Assembly (NCBI GenBank): GCA_964058845.1
Contig: CAXKVR010000432.1
Span: forward strand, 1-64,000
Direction of reading: 5' to 3'
DNA: 64,000 nucleotides
Origin: Carex sylvatica
Lineage: Eukaryota; Streptophyta; Magnoliopsida; Poales; Cyperaceae
A model generated the notes under the pieces. That model was not told the origin of the DNA. It was given only the letters and a program-made list of their open reading frames with translations, and made no database searches. This document shows positions 23,501-36,138 of the stretch, one piece after another; position 1 is the first letter of the stretch, and each line of letters starts with the position of its first letter. Position numbers and translations under genes: made by a program.

Positions 23501-25842
23501 TTTTACCGTCAAATGGTGCTGAGATTAGCTATCATTCTGCACATGCCATATCTGAACAAGAGTTTGGATTTTTATAGCGCTGGCATGTTTCTGTCGAGCT
23601 GTAATGACATATCACATGATTTACCAAGGCAATTTTCTAGCAAGCTCAACCAAGCCAGAAACAGCAGGGAAAGGGATCTGAGTCTCATTGCTTTTGCGAA
23701 TGCTTTTGCATCTGTTGGAGATCCTTTGGTCTTTATCAGCACAAAGAAGGATAAATGTGTGTTTCCTCCATCCACTTTCTTTTCTTTTTGCTGTGACGAG
23801 ATGAGGAACAAAGACCATGTCATGTCAATTCTCTTTCCAAGAAGTACCGGCCCTGATGTTACACCATCCGTGGTGAGTTGTACTAATCTTCCATCTACCA
23901 CTGCGGTAGCAGATATAACTGAAGGTACACAAGACGGACAGGGTAATGTGGAAGATAAACTTGTGAAAATGCTTCAAGCATTCCGACAGTGTGAAAAGGT
24001 AAAACAGTTGTATTACTGATACTTTTATTCTATTATTTTGAAGACTGGTGCACTCGTTACAACAAGGTACGTGGTACTGTACCATATCACTCCAGGCTCC
24101 ATCCCTGCATGTTATGGTTTTGGTATTGTGCCCTTGTTTGTACCTATCATGAGTTGAGCTGCATTAAATTTGAGGATCTCACTTGGACTTGCACAGAGGC
24201 TAACAACTTCTCTACCTTTTTTTTTTCTCTATTTTGTAGAAAGATATCGCAGGTACTGTAGATGTTCTTGGTGTACTGCTCTCGTGGCTTCAGGAAAATA
24301 AACCTCCCATGGGTTTCTATGATCAACTTGTTGAAGAAGCACACAGCGTTTATGACCATTTTGAGAAGATTAATTTCCCGTAAGGATGCCAATTTCCATG
24401 TTTCACTTTATTTTACTTTTGTGAATTCCCTTACTGTTTCACTTTTTTCTTATCCTGTACAATTTTATGATTTCCCAATATTGTTCTTGTGGGTCACAAA
24501 TAATCTACAATACAGGTGTAGAAACTGGAAAGACAGTTATAGTGCATTAAAACTTTCGCTTTCAAGTCTTTAACCTTTTTAAGAAGAAGAGTATCCTATC
24601 AAGCAGAGGCATTTTCTGCAAATTTTTGAAGTCAACCACAAAAAAAATGATTGATGGCGTGTTCAGAAAGAAATGTGGATAACTCCCCAAACTTTGTGGT
24701 GGTCTATTCTCAAATGACATATCAACTAATTCTCTGTTCCCACGTGAAACCACCCCTTTGGATGTCCAAGTGGAATTGAAAATGATTCTTACCCAAGGGA
24801 TAATACACCCAAATTATCTCTGAGAAATTTCCAATTCAAATGGTTTTTTTACTATGTTTCCTTCTTTGATTGTCAGGGCTAAAGAAAAGTGCTCTTATCC
24901 AAGCCTGGAGGCTCTTTATTCCTACTGGCAAGATGGTGAGGCAAAATTGAATTTGATCATAGATACACTTGTTTCCGAAAAAACAAGTAAAGAGGCCTCA
25001 GAGAGAGATGCAAAAGATGCAGCATTAGAAGACAAAAAGATTGTGGCTCCCACTGTTGTGGTGAAGAAAGAGGTTAAAGAAAGGGAGCTAGTCGTGGATA
25101 CTCGCAAGGAACTTTTCTGGGAAGAGCTTGAAGCATTCCAGCAGAGAAGTTATCAGAAGGTACATAATTAACACAAAGCACTATTTTGTTATTTATTGAA
25201 GTATAAATATTAGAGCAATATACATCTTTTTTGTTACTATTTCTCTTATGTTATGAAGGATGATTTGAAAAGCATTGCCAATCCTCTCGTGGCTGCCCTT
25301 TCGTTGTTAGATGAAAAAGAATCTTTGAGAAGTTTTGATGAGCATCTAATTGAAGAAATGAAAATCGTCTACAATTCTTTTTCAAACCTACCTGCTAGGT
25401 AAGATTTCTATGGATCTGCTCTAGCATCATTTTTGCTCTTGTAATTGATCCCAGTTACATATGCATGTAATATATTGCTTATGTCTGATTCAGATCTTGC
25501 TGCTATAGGATGTAAAATATGTACACGAATCTAAGCATATCGTTTTCCTTTTGTGCTATTCCTAATTTGTATTACAGAGGTGATGACCCTGCTTTGGAGG
25601 ATCTATATTCTCAATGGCCACATGGAGAAATAAAATTGAAACTAATCATCGACACACTATGGAGTGCTCATGAGAAAAATTTCTCTGATGACAAAGAGGC
25701 TTCAGAAAGAACTGTCGAAAACAAAGTGGTCGAAGAAAATGTTGTTGCCAAAACTGATCCGGGATCGTCTAGCAAGTCCAACATCAACAAATCAAAAAGC
25801 AAAAAAAAAAATAAGTCCAAGAAGAGAGGGAAAAGGAACTAA
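11577..25842 (+). CDS. Giant double-helicase protein: Sen1/Upf1-type plus UvrD-type, with TPR-like C-terminus
   Basis: Sixteen GT-AG exons stay in frame for 2852 residues: 11577-11642, 12335-12904, 13161-14291, 14973-15297, 15595-15850, 15955-16171, 16696-17048, 17172-17708, 18159-19335, 19690-20043, 20423-20660, 21492-23998, 24240-24379, 24877-25159, 25259-25398, 25578-25842. Helicase 1 (about residues 235-800) has Walker A GPPGTGKT (~268), DEAA (~551), QYRMHP (~613), the FQGQE region and VAVTRAR, as in Sen1/Upf1 SF1B enzymes. Helicase 2 (about 1050-1640) has GRSGTGKTT (~1070), the UvrD-type DEVQD (~1357), [10 protein letters not shown] and [11 protein letters not shown]. Residues ~1660-2300 look like helical TPR-type repeats. 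The C-terminus is Lys-rich ([17 protein letters not shown]), a likely nuclear or nucleic-acid-binding tail. All key ATPase residues are intact. It resembles the plant family annotated as TPR and ankyrin repeat-containing (TRANK1-like) or UvrD-like helicase proteins; its role is not established, and RNA or DNA unwinding is inferred. The 66-bp first exon is the least certain. Confidence 0.85.
12686..12718 (+). repeat. 6-bp coding microsatellite (Asp-Lys repeat) in the helicase gene
   Basis: GATAAA is repeated in tandem inside exon 2 and encodes DKDKDKDK followed by VKVK. It stays in frame because the unit is six bases. Length variation between accessions is likely; the stretch lies before the first helicase core. 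Confidence 0.8.
21217..21419. mobile_element. hAT-type MITE in intron 11 of the double-helicase gene
   Basis: It starts CAGGGGCGGAGCCAG and ends CTGCCTCCGCCTCTG, which are inverted repeats with CAG/CTG tips. The flanks CTTAGGCT (21209-21216 and 21420-21427) form a perfect 8-bp target duplication, diagnostic of the hAT superfamily. It is 203 bp long and non-coding, and it contains the phrase ATGGGGGTCAAT three times. Confidence 0.85.
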
Positions 25843-26579
25843 GGGCTAGTTTTTATTTTTATTTGTTTTTGTTTAAAAAAAACTCTATTGCATATTTGCA
25901 TGGCTCTCTATAGAAGCTTAGGTTTTAATTATTACCTCCCATTTTGGTGATGTAAATGACATTCTCTGTGACGCTATTTTGAGGATATTTTCAAGTTACC
26001 AAATTTTTGTCAAACCGGTCAATGTTATGAATTGTGATCTGATTTTCAGGAATAACTCTGATGGTTTACTGGTGCTTACAGAGTTACATAATTATGTTCG
26101 TTACAATACCAAAAAGAGCATAAAGCATCAAATGCCTTGGTCGAAATTTTCAAACTCAATACCATGCTAAGCATATAATTGCCAATATTAACGCAGCACT
26201 AGCTCATTATATAGTTTAAATTATCAAACGAGATATAAAATATATAGATTAAAATGGAGTAAACAATATAATCCACATTATCTTTACTCCACGATCAAAC
26301 ATGATAAGTTTTTGGTACTAATTCAACTAGCTAGGTTTCGTCTCTAATAAGCGTGCAGTCTATTTAATATTATCATGCATCGGTAATTTTTACCAACAAA
26401 TAATTATATGGGGTTTCATAAAATATGCAGTCTTAATTACTAACATATGGATCAAAGGCGGATCCAAAAGGTTATATAATCTAATGTCAATAAGATTTTA
26501 ACTATTAATACATCTTCAAAATTATTTTACTTTGACAAAAAAAAAAAATGAAATCTTTGTATGACAATGTGTGTGCGTA
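25843..26579 (+). other. 3' UTR of the double-helicase gene and spacer
   Basis: A T-rich tract and a few short frames follow the stop. No unambiguous AATAAA is assigned. Nothing else is recognised before the foldback-element arm at 26580. Confidence 0.4.
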
Positions 26580-27100
26580 CCGATTTTTTTATTAATATCC
26601 AAAAAAAATTCAAATTTCAAAAAATAACCAGTTTGGCACTGGATTTCGAAAACTACTCAAACCGCAAAATATTTTTTGCGATTTCAAGGCCTAAAACCGC
26701 AAAAAAAAATTGCGGTTTTATAATTCCAAAACCACTTTAAAAAAAAACCGCAAAAATTTATTGCAGTTTTTCATTTTTTTCAGCTTTTTTTTTATTTAAA
26801 TAGAAATATTGATAATTTATTTAATTTTTATATTAAAATATTAGAAATATTTAATATATTTCTTTGAAAATAGATGAAATACTATATAATTTAATTTATT
26901 AGAAAAACTGCTACAAATAATCCGGATCAACATTTTTCATGCTGGATTTTTTTGCAGTTGTAAGAAAAATTAATATATTTCTTTATGTGTTATTGAAAAA
27001 AAATAAAAATGTTTAGATTCTCAGTTATTGATCCCGGTTTAAAAGTCACTTCTAGGTAATACATAAATTATTGTCATCCTTCTAGTGCATTTAATTACAT
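26580..27100. mobile_element. solo arm of the long-TIR foldback element (family of 48875-50092)
   Basis: It begins CCGATTTTTTTATTAATATCC and matches the left arm of the palindrome at 48875-49448 block by block. The shared blocks include TTTGGCACTGGATTTCGAAA, CAAGGCCTAAAACCGC, GAAATATTTAATATATTTC and ATTGATCCCGGTTTAAAAG. The second arm is missing, so this is either a solo arm or a deletion derivative. Confidence 0.75.
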
Positions 27101-29329
27101 GTAGTGAGTGTGTTTTTAACTAAATTTAGACTTTTATATATAAAACATATGCAATTAATCAAAAGAAGACAAATTATGTAATTGAAGAGCTGAGATTAAA
27201 TCCAAAGTTTCATCTTTCAATCGTAGCCGTTGGCGAATCAAACACCCAACGTGCTTAATAATGAAATAGAGATAAATGATAAGTTGTTCCTGCCAAAACT
27301 AGGAAGAAAAACGGAAATAAAAAATTAGATGTGGCAAATCTTGGAAAAACAAAAGTTATATCTTTCTAACAAGTTTGGCAAATGTTTTCATTTATCAATT
27401 TGTTTATTCTCTTTTAATGAGAAAGGAAGTAACAAAGGCGCCTAACCTTGATATCTAATATCTGTCTTGTTTATGAGATAACTTTTGGAGGTCATAACAT
27501 TATTTTATTTTATTTTATTGCTAATTTACATATTAAAATTTAATAAAACATCAACGGCTCAAGTACACTCACTTTATTAATTCTATAAATCGTTTTATTT
27601 GAACTGAATTTCTATTTCAATATGTCTCATTCTTTTCAGGTCACATGCAAGTTTCCTCGATATTTGTAGATTTCGCAATTTTTTATATCTAATGCCCTCA
27701 CTTTTAAGTTTTGGCAAAAACCTAACCAAATTATACTTTTAGTAACATTTATAATAGCATTCATTTATTTTGTTATTTTTGTATGTTGTGTGGTGATTTT
27801 ATATTTAAAAAATTTCGTCATACGATCATATCCAACAAGTTCACATTAAGAATTTGATATCTGACAAAAATTATAACACCCGAGTTAAATAACCCATGAA
27901 TTATTAGTTTAGAAAAAAAGTTTGTACATTATAATAAATTATTTTAAAAAAAAAAGAATATATTGCTTGATTACATGGTGGAAGTTGCAAAAATTGCATT
28001 TCTAAAATGACATTTCTATAAAAGTAAACAAGGATAACCATTCTATGTAAAACAAATTATTTTTTTTACTAAACTGCAATTTATAAGCATAATTCAGTTT
28101 AAAGAAGAGAGTACTAAATAAGGGTATAACTGGTATAAAGAGAAAAAAAATTCTCTCAGCGTTCAATATTATAAATTATGCTCTCAAAATAGCATCGCCC
28201 TTTATTTTTGGCCATACTAAGTTTAGATCATTTAATTTTCTAATTTTAGCGGATTAGAAATATTATTAACAGATTTATTAAATGTCAGATTTATTAACAG
28301 ATTTTTTATGTTTTGTTAAAAAAAAATAGGGAGGTGTAATATGTAGATGTCAAATTAAACTTTATAGAAGAATTAAATAAAGGACCAGCTGACATTTCAC
28401 AGCCAATTCAAAATTGAATTGAAAGGAATTTTAATTACTAAAATATAATATAATTTGATTTTGCAAACTGTTATCTGATATCCATTTATTCTATAGAATT
28501 CGAAACGACAACGCAAAAAATATTCTTCACGCAGTAACTATTAGTATAAAAAACATGATATATACAATAGTAGTACTAAAATATAATAATTAAATCGTAT
28601 TGCTTAAAAATTTAAATATGATCGCTTTTTTACGCATTGTCATATGAGTTGAAAATAATAAAATTTGATATAAGTTTTACCATTCATCAAATAATTTAAA
28701 TTACAACTTATATATTTATTATTTTAATTAAAATTAAAATTACATAAAATTAATATATGACCCGTTTATATAATAAACAACACCTTACATACCTATAATT
28801 TGTTTTATCTTTGAAAATTTTAGTTAGTAAAATAGTAATACTTTAATTCGAGTGCTTTAAAAGCAAACAAAAAGCTATTTAATATTTTTTACGACAATTG
28901 ATGTGAATGGTAATTTCTTTTAATAAATAACAAGGCTAATAATTATTGTGAATCATATGCAAATCATGGTCCAGTTAGTGAATTTTTTTCGAATATTTTA
29001 TTTATACCCTTTAAAAAACACACATACTAGATTTGAGGAATTTTCACATTTATTGGGGTTGCTAAGTCAATATGCGGCCCATTTATGGAGGGCCGCAGAT
29101 TGACTTGGAGGTACCTCACAATTCACAAATATACCCGTCCATTAATTATATATCAACTTATGTCCGGTCTATTTGTTCATTTTAAAAAAAATAAGGTGAA
29201 GCTAGCGTGTAATTTGTTCATTGATCAAGAGAATTTAGTGAGTATAATTCATATAGTTTAATTTAACTCCGTTATATTTTTCTCTCTCTTTATTTATCTC
29301 TTCTCCTCTCCTCTCGTGTTCTCCCACTC
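27101..29329. other. gene-free AT-rich spacer
   Basis: I see no coding pattern. The only structure noted is a small hairpin at 29064-29106, where AAGTCAATATGCGGCCC pairs with GGGCCGCAGATTGACTT with one mismatch. The rest is AT-rich DNA that may be old transposon remains beyond recognition. Confidence 0.4.
29064..29106. repeat. GC-rich 17-bp hairpin
   Basis: Two 17-base arms with one mismatch flank a 9-base loop (ATTTATGGA). It stands out as GC-rich inside AT-rich DNA. Function unknown. Confidence 0.5.
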
Positions 29330-29605
29330 ACTCACGAATGCGTATAATATCTGGATTTTGGGTCGAGAATACAAACTCTGGGTTTATAAAAATAAAAATA
29401 ATAATTAACGTGTAACACCAAAAATAATTAGGTTAATAAAAAATTTAGTAAAGTCCGAAAAAAAAAACTAATTTGAAGCACCAATCTGTGATATATTTCA
29501 AATCTCATCATCTCAAAAATAAAAAATAAAAAAACATAATATAAAGAAAATGTGAAAAAATGAGATGGAAGTGCGTTCACAAGTGTTGCAAATAGATACT
29601 TAAAA
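29330..29605. repeat. dispersed repeat B, copy 2
   Basis: Counterpart of 7480-7790, with the same block order and orientation and moderate divergence. It is non-coding. Confidence 0.5.
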
Positions 29606-29811
29606 CCAAAATTACTATCATAATAGAAGCTACGGTATGATTCATTTCTATTTTTGGGTATACTTGAAGAACAATTTTGAATTGAAAGATATTTAGAGGA
29701 GAAAGAAGATATAAGAATGGATCATAAATCTAGAATTACGGAAGGAAATGATTTTTGGAATTTAGAAAATAATCTGAAGTGTCTTTTTTTTGTCACGAAA
29801 GGAAGGTAACT

Positions 29812-29998
29812 TTTTTGAAGTTATTTTCTTTGTTAATTTATTCAATTAATGAGTCAGAGAGAAGGTGAAAGAGAAAAATCGGTATTTAAAGAAAAAAAAA
29901 CTTTCTTTGAAGTTATTTTCTTTATTAATTTATTCAATTAATAAATCAAAGAGAAAGTGAAAGAGAAAACTCGGTATTTAAAGAAGAAGAAAAAAAAA
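29812..29998. repeat. two-copy tandem repeat of about 91 bp
   Basis: TTGAAGTTATTTTCTTTGTT... through CGGTATTTAAAGAA is followed directly by a second copy with about ten substitutions, ending near 29990 in a purine-rich run. Non-coding. Confidence 0.65.
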
Positions 29999-30379
29999 CT
30001 CTCAAAATCAGAAAATAAATCATCTCTGTATAGCACTTCTCTATTTAATCTGAAAAATAGTTGAGTGTAACAAGGTCTTATTTATTTTAATAGGCATCAA
30101 ACTCTAAAACAACAAATAGAAGGCCTCTTATTTTAGGCTTTAGTTTTTAACTTAGATGTCTAGATCATTGTAAATTTTAGTAGAATCTCTGGTAATGTTT
30201 TTCTTTCCAGGTTTTGAGAATGAAACCTTTCTTTTAAGATATCTCATTACATCAACCGATATTAGTTGCAAAGTTATAATTCCATAAAATCAGCACTCAT
30301 TATCAGCTGCCAGAATCGTATCATATAATGTTGTTATTTATTTATATTTTTTATCTAAAATAAAGGCCACCTTTAAGCC

Positions 30380-30720
30380 TGTTTCGGCATTCATTTCTTT
30401 GTTAGATGCCTCTTGTGATAATTGAACATGCATCTTTAAGCTTGCAATTTTTAGTTTTATTCTCAAATTCTTTCTGCAATATAGAAGAGTTTTTCACTTT
30501 TTTCACCACTTCTCGTATGCTATCGCATCATTTCTTTATAATATTTATCCCATCTTGCACAATAAGATTAATGATGTAAGCAGCACATCTCACATGAAAG
30601 AGTTTTCCATCACAACAAAGACCTCTGTTTTGAGTGAGCCGCACGGTCATATTCCTCACACACACACCATCAGCACTATCATTATATAATGTAATTGAAA
30701 ATATTTTTTTTATCAATGTT
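30380..30720 (-). mobile_element. hAT transposase remnant
   Basis: On the - strand, 30716 down to 30528 translates to a segment containing LFHVRCAAYIINLIVQDGI, the conserved HxRCxAHxxNLxVQDGL block of plant hAT (RICESLEEPER-type) transposases. Here the usual His of the AH pair reads Tyr. Decayed coding continues to about 30390 in other frames, so the gene is broken. Two further segments common in hAT remains, at 31020-31290, lie beside it. Confidence 0.75.
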
Positions 30721-31065
30721 CCAATTAAACAACACTTTCATAACCGCTTGAGAAAAATATTTTTGAGAAAGAGGTGCATGGCTGCGGACGGAAATGCAAT
30801 CGAATCGCGTTGAAGGTTTCGCTCTAAATCGCATAGAGTTCAAAGATATTATATAATTTTGATGGCAATTTTGCTCTCTCTAAATGGTGTTGAAGGGTTT
30901 CGCTTAAATTATGTCTAGGATTTTGTGCAGTTCTGTCGGTGTTATGTGAGATAAGTCGAGAAGTGGGGAGGAGCAGGAAACAACAAAATAGGAAATAAAA
31001 AAATTCGGATATCTGAGAAGACAAAATATACGTATCATTCGTATTCGTATCTGTATCTGATTCAG

Positions 31066-31290
31066 AAATTGATACCGAAATCGTATCCGTATCTGATTCA
31101 GAAATTGATACCGAAATCGTATCCGTATCTGATTCAGAAATTGATACCGAAATCGTATCCGTATCTGAATAATAATATCCGTATTTGTATCTGTATCATA
31201 AAACTATCTATATCCGAATATTCGAATCCGCCAAAATTCGAATATGTATCCGAATACGAACAGATAATATCCGACCCATTTTCACCCGTA
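31066..31290. repeat. 36-bp tandem repeat, about three units, in a hAT-like terminal region
   Basis: A 36-base unit containing CGTATCCGTATCTGATTC and AGAAATTGATACCGAAAT is repeated nearly perfectly two to three times (31066-31165). It then degenerates into CGTATCCG/ATCCGAAT motifs up to a CCCATTTTCACCCGTA end at about 31290. Arrays of TATCCGTATCC are typical subterminal repeats of plant hAT elements. An open frame through it is only a consequence of the 36-bp period. Confidence 0.6.
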
Positions 31291-31544
31291 TTATAAAGAT
31301 TCTATTTATAAGTTAACGAAATATAAATAACAAGTCATCTAAATTAATTTCATTAATAAATATGGGGAGATGAAATATTTCTTGAGGAGAAATTTTAAAG
31401 TAATTAATTAGTGAGGAGTTGTATATATGAAAAATTGCAAATGCACATCTATAATTATTAATTTCATTGTACATATTGGATAGTTCGGCTGTATATGTCA
31501 TTCCAATCGAAAGCAAAAAACAGGCACCGAAAATGAATAATAAA

Positions 31545-32020
31545 TGTCCGTCTAAAATAAAAAAAATGCTATAAAAATAATAAGATTAAAAAAAAACGCT
31601 ACCAAGAAATAAGATTTAAAAATATGAAATGCATGCTACCAAAAAGTAACATTAAAAATAATAAAATTATTGCTTTTCCATTTATCCATAGTCCAAAAGT
31701 AGACTAAAAGTTTGTATTGTGTTTATATATGTGTGTGCGCGCGCGCAAAACATATTTTCATTTAATACATACTTATTTTTAATGAAGGTCTAAAACATAT
31801 GATTTATTCTGGAAATTCATTTAAAAATATTTACAATTCTTTATTAGAAATTAGTATTCAGAAAAATTGTTATATAAATAATCTAATGGATTGTGAAACG
31901 ATGCAAACTATTAAATAAGTTTATTTTAGATTTTTATTACAAATTTGATAAAAAAAAATGTACTTATATATTATAATTTTATACATATTTTGATATTTCA
32001 CAATAAGAGACCAGAGAAAA
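31545..32020. repeat. dispersed repeat A, copy 2
   Basis: Counterpart of 6360-6960, including the GTCTAAAATAAAA, CATGCTACCAAAAAGTAAC and GAAGGTCTAAAACATATG blocks. It contains a GTGTGCGCGCGCGC microsatellite at about 31732-31746. Confidence 0.5.
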
Positions 32021-32804
32021 TTAATTTGTCAAATACAAATGAATCATATCCAAATGAAGAGGAATAATACAAATTGGTTTAAAAAAACTTCAAATTTCTA
32101 ACATCAAACAGAGATTGCAAGTACAACCGCTTTAATCTTCCAAATCTGAATATTGGAAATGATGATTTAATTATTAATTATAATGGAAAATGTGACAAAC
32201 AAGTTATGAAATTGTAGTTAAAAAATAAATTTAACAATTTTTTTTTTACTACCTACTCTGTCTAACCTAATAAAATTGTAAAACCTATTGTTTTCGATAT
32301 TTATTTTGTATTTTTTTTATTTGCTTTCTAGTCTTGTTTTCCATTTAATTTGCATTATTTTTAATTCTGAATTCTAAACGTTAAATGCTTACCATGTTGC
32401 GGTTCACCAAGCAAAACAAATTTTATAACAGGATTTTGTGAACCAAAAGTTTGAAATCGAATTTAAATTAATAAAATTTAAAGTAAATAAATTAATCAAA
32501 AGTAAGACAGAAATTATTGGCATGGGCATTTGAGTTCAGAAATATTATAATTTATACATTAGTTGTACGATGGTTGATCGAATTGAAAGAAATAAATTAG
32601 TCATACATGCATTTTTTCAACTAAGATTAATATTTTTTTGTAACTATAAAAATGAGAGTTATGTAAATTTTGTTCTCTTATATTTCTCATAATTAAAGAG
32701 AGAGAGAATAATAGTTTGATTATTTAATTAAAAATCGAAAAGAGGAGATAGTGATTCGAAACAGTATACAAACTTTTTCAAAGACCAAACTTAATTTTCT
32801 TTTA
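32021..32804. other. gene-free AT-rich spacer
   Basis: No coding pattern and no recognised repeat boundaries. Confidence 0.35.
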
Positions 32805-33035
32805 GAGTGCGTTTGGATGAATCAAGAAATAGCTCGGAATAGCAGCTATTTCTGAGTTCGGAACAACTGCTAACCCAACATTTCATAAGAATAGCATAAT
32901 AGCAGCTAACTTGAGCTATTTCTTTGTTGAGAATAACGTTTTTTTTTCACCCAAACGTATTGTGTTGAGAATAGCTCGCCAAAAATAGCAGCTATTCCTG
33001 AGTTAGCGCTATTCCTGTGTCACCCAAACGCACCC
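32805..33035. mobile_element. Tourist-like MITE, 231 bp
   Basis: The ends GAGTGCGTTTGG and CCAAACGCACCC are inverted repeats, flanked by TTA on both sides (32802-32804 and 33036-33038). That fits PIF/Harbinger Tourist MITEs. The interior carries repeated AATAGCAGCTATTYCT palindromes. Confidence 0.7.
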
Positions 33036-33255
33036 TTAAATTTCAAAACTTTCACAAATATTTAATATCCGAAAATTATAAAACACTTATCATATATTAT
33101 TCATTACACAACATACAAGTACAAATTGTGCATGTTATAAAATGTTAAAAGTTAGTAGGAATTATTTGGTGATTAATCCATGAAGAATAGTTATGAGATC
33201 CGAAAGTGAAATATCTTGGTATTATTTTAAAACGATCTTATTATATGTTATCTTA

Positions 33256-33658
33256 GAGTAGAACTAGGGTGTTCTTTCATCAAGTATCTTGATAAACTCA
33301 ATTTTAAAATCCGTCAAATCGATTTTAAATGACGAATCCGAACCGTTGAAACCCTTCTACCTTACGAGTGATGAGTCTACATGTGAACATTTTAAACATT
33401 CAAATTAATTTTTTATAAAGTTAATAGGTCAAAATTAGAAGGTTAATAAATTAATTTTAATCTATTCATTTTTTGAATATTTTTTGACCGCTTGACTTTA
33501 TACTAAATTAATTCGAATGTTTAAAATTTTCACATGTAGACGTATCACTCGTAAGGTATGCGGATTTTAATAGTTCAGATTCGTCATTTAAAACTGATTT
33601 GACGGATTTTAGACTTGAATTCACCAAAAAACTTGGTGAACTTAAGAACACCCTAGTT
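33256..33658. mobile_element. Mutator-like MITE, 403 bp (ACTAGGGTGTTCTT family)
   Basis: Inverted ends ACTAGGGTGTTCTT and AAGAACACCCTAGTT, plus extended pairing of the interior (CACATGTAGAC with GTCTACATGTGA). GTTATCTTA occurs on both sides (33247-33255 and 33659-33667), a 9-bp duplication typical of Mutator-like elements. Five extra bases precede the left terminal repeat. Confidence 0.8.
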
Positions 33659-33667
33659 GTTATCTTA

Positions 33668-36138
33668 TGTATCACTTTTACCTTTTTTTAATGAAAGATA
33701 ATAAGGAAGTATTTTTGTGATAAAACCGAATCTCCATGCAAACAAGATTCATATTTCTATTCATTCCAAAATTGAACAGTTATGATTAAAATATGAGTTA
33801 TGTCTTTTTAAAATCATATACTCTTTATATTTTAATTATGATCGTTCAAATTATGAATAGATGGACACATGAACCTTGTTGACATATTCCTTCTGTGATT
33901 TTGTTTTTATTTCTTTCTTTCTCTATTATCCTAGAAAAACATAATATTTAGATATGGATCATTGAGTCAGATCGACATATTTTGGATCATACTCAATAAA
34001 TCAGATCTGTCTATATTTATTGAAAACGAGATACTCTTTTTATTCTCGTATTTTTGAATTTAATAATTTCTACGAATAAAAAGTTTCCCACCAACTCTTT
34101 TAAAGAGAGAGAAAAACAATGCTTAATTTTGAGTTCACTTTTGTTTCCATGTTAAGAAAATATAAATGTTGCTTTCTCAGATACTTTAATCGACCTCAGA
34201 CTATTGTCTTGTAGTTTCTCTTCAATCCTGTGACAAATCATGATGTAGAGGTTGTTGTTATATTTTATTTATTTGTTTATTTTGACCTTATAAGAATGGC
34301 TAGTGGCTACTAGACTTTAGTAAACTTCCACTGATATGAATATGATATTGCTTAATTTCATGAGATCACTATTGAAGTTATGGACAAGTATAATTAATTG
34401 TTCTTTAATTTTCCATCCATATGTAGTCTCACATGAAATATATAAATTATAAATTAGGGGTGTAAACGGATGGAGTTCGGAACGAATAATGCTAATATCA
34501 AATTAGCATTTGTTTTTAAATGATATAAATATGAATACATATAGCAAGGTTTTAAATAGCGATTATTTCGTCATAGCGGAAAGATCCAAAAATAAAGCTA
34601 TCGCGAATAACGTAGCTATAGTAAAATCTATCATACATAGCATTTTTTTTAATATATATATATTTTATATTTTTACTAATTATTAATATTATCTAAAGCC
34701 ACTTAAAGTAATAAATAATACAAAATTGATTAAGAAATTATAATATTTATATTGAACCAGTACAAAGTTCAAATTACTATTCAAAATATCTCTAATAATA
34801 TCATAAACTATCTATCTTTTTTTCATTCAAAATAACATAAACATAATGGCATAAACTATATATTTTTTCTATAACAAAAAACTAAGCATCATAAAATAAA
34901 CTATCTATTTTTTTCTATTTAAAAGAAAAATCAACTTTGTACAACAATTTCTCTCACAATAAAATTACACACGTAAAGTTGTAAACCAATTGAAAATGTA
35001 AATAAACAAAAGTATTAATGATATGTATTCAAATTGTGTGGACTTAGACCAATGTGAAAGAGCAAGACCAACTCTAGTCAAGTCATGTAATGACAAGAAT
35101 ATTTTTTTTAGTGGGAAAGAGTTTCAGGGTTTTCAAGTAATTTCTCAGTAATTAATAGAAGTCTTGAATCACAGCAGATTTATTTCCCATTCCAGAACGC
35201 TGAAAAACGTGATGTGGTGTCTGTTGGGCGTAGCTGTTTCCTGTTTTATCTTCTTTAGCAGATCAGTTGGAACGTGCCTCGTGTACTGTGTGGATAGATA
35301 ACCTTTTCCTCGAAATTCAGCTGATTCAGTTTCCATCTTCTTTTGACCGTTCGATCATGATCTGATAGCTATTACTCACTTAGCGGCTTATTATTTAATT
35401 CTTTCGGTGGTTAACCGCGTCGCAATCAGAAATGCGTTTTAAAAGTTCTGACTTGACGAAATTTAATTCTATCTTTATTTGCAGTCTCCAATTTGTACCA
35501 GAAAAGTTCCATAGTTTAAAATTGTGGTTAGACGTTAAATAGTTTATAGTTGACAGCTGGTTGTCTAAAACAAATCTATTTTCGTTTTGAGAATTTTATT
35601 TGTCAAGAGATTTCTATTGGAAATCCGAAATTTTAAATACGGTTTAACAGTGCATGATTACTTCAATCAATCCTCTTCTTTAATTAATTATAGCATTTAA
35701 TCAGTAATTGTAAACAGATACAAGCTATGAAGGTCTCAGACTGAAAATCAGCCATCATAAAAGTAACTAGAAAATTTGCATGCTCGGTTATTTTTTTAAA
35801 ATTGACTTATTTTAAATTAATAGTTGCATTTCTTGATAGTTCAATGACATTTTTTTTTTAATTTTTGGGAGCTAATACCAATATTTTTCTATCATCAAAT
35901 GCTGAACCGATTTTTTTTAATAACGTATGGTTCAAAAACTGAAAAAAAAAAATTAATAACGAATTAACTGTGAGTCAGTCTCGACTGAACTAAATAATAT
36001 ACATACTGTATGATTTAATTTAATAGCCTTATAATAAATTTTAGTGACTCCAAAATTCAGTTTATTTGAATGATTTATAATGGATCAGTTTGATGTAATG
36101 ATAATAAATTAGAATGTAATAGAAATAGATGATTTTTT
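33668..36138. other. gene-free spacer with transposon fragments
   Basis: A hAT-type end TTAGGGGTGTAAACGGATGG appears at about 34456. A GTTTTAAATAGCG...ATAGC block lies at about 34550-34650 and is related to one at 48405-48545. A fragment of the GGAAATAAATC MITE lies near 35157-35190. The stretch 35180-35460 is less AT-rich than its surroundings, but no coding frame is recognisable. Confidence 0.4.

Noticed and set aside
31069..31296. Open frame with repeated IPKSYPYLIQKL units
   Set aside because: It is the translation of a 36-bp tandem DNA repeat in a transposon end; the periodicity keeps it open, with no other sign of coding.
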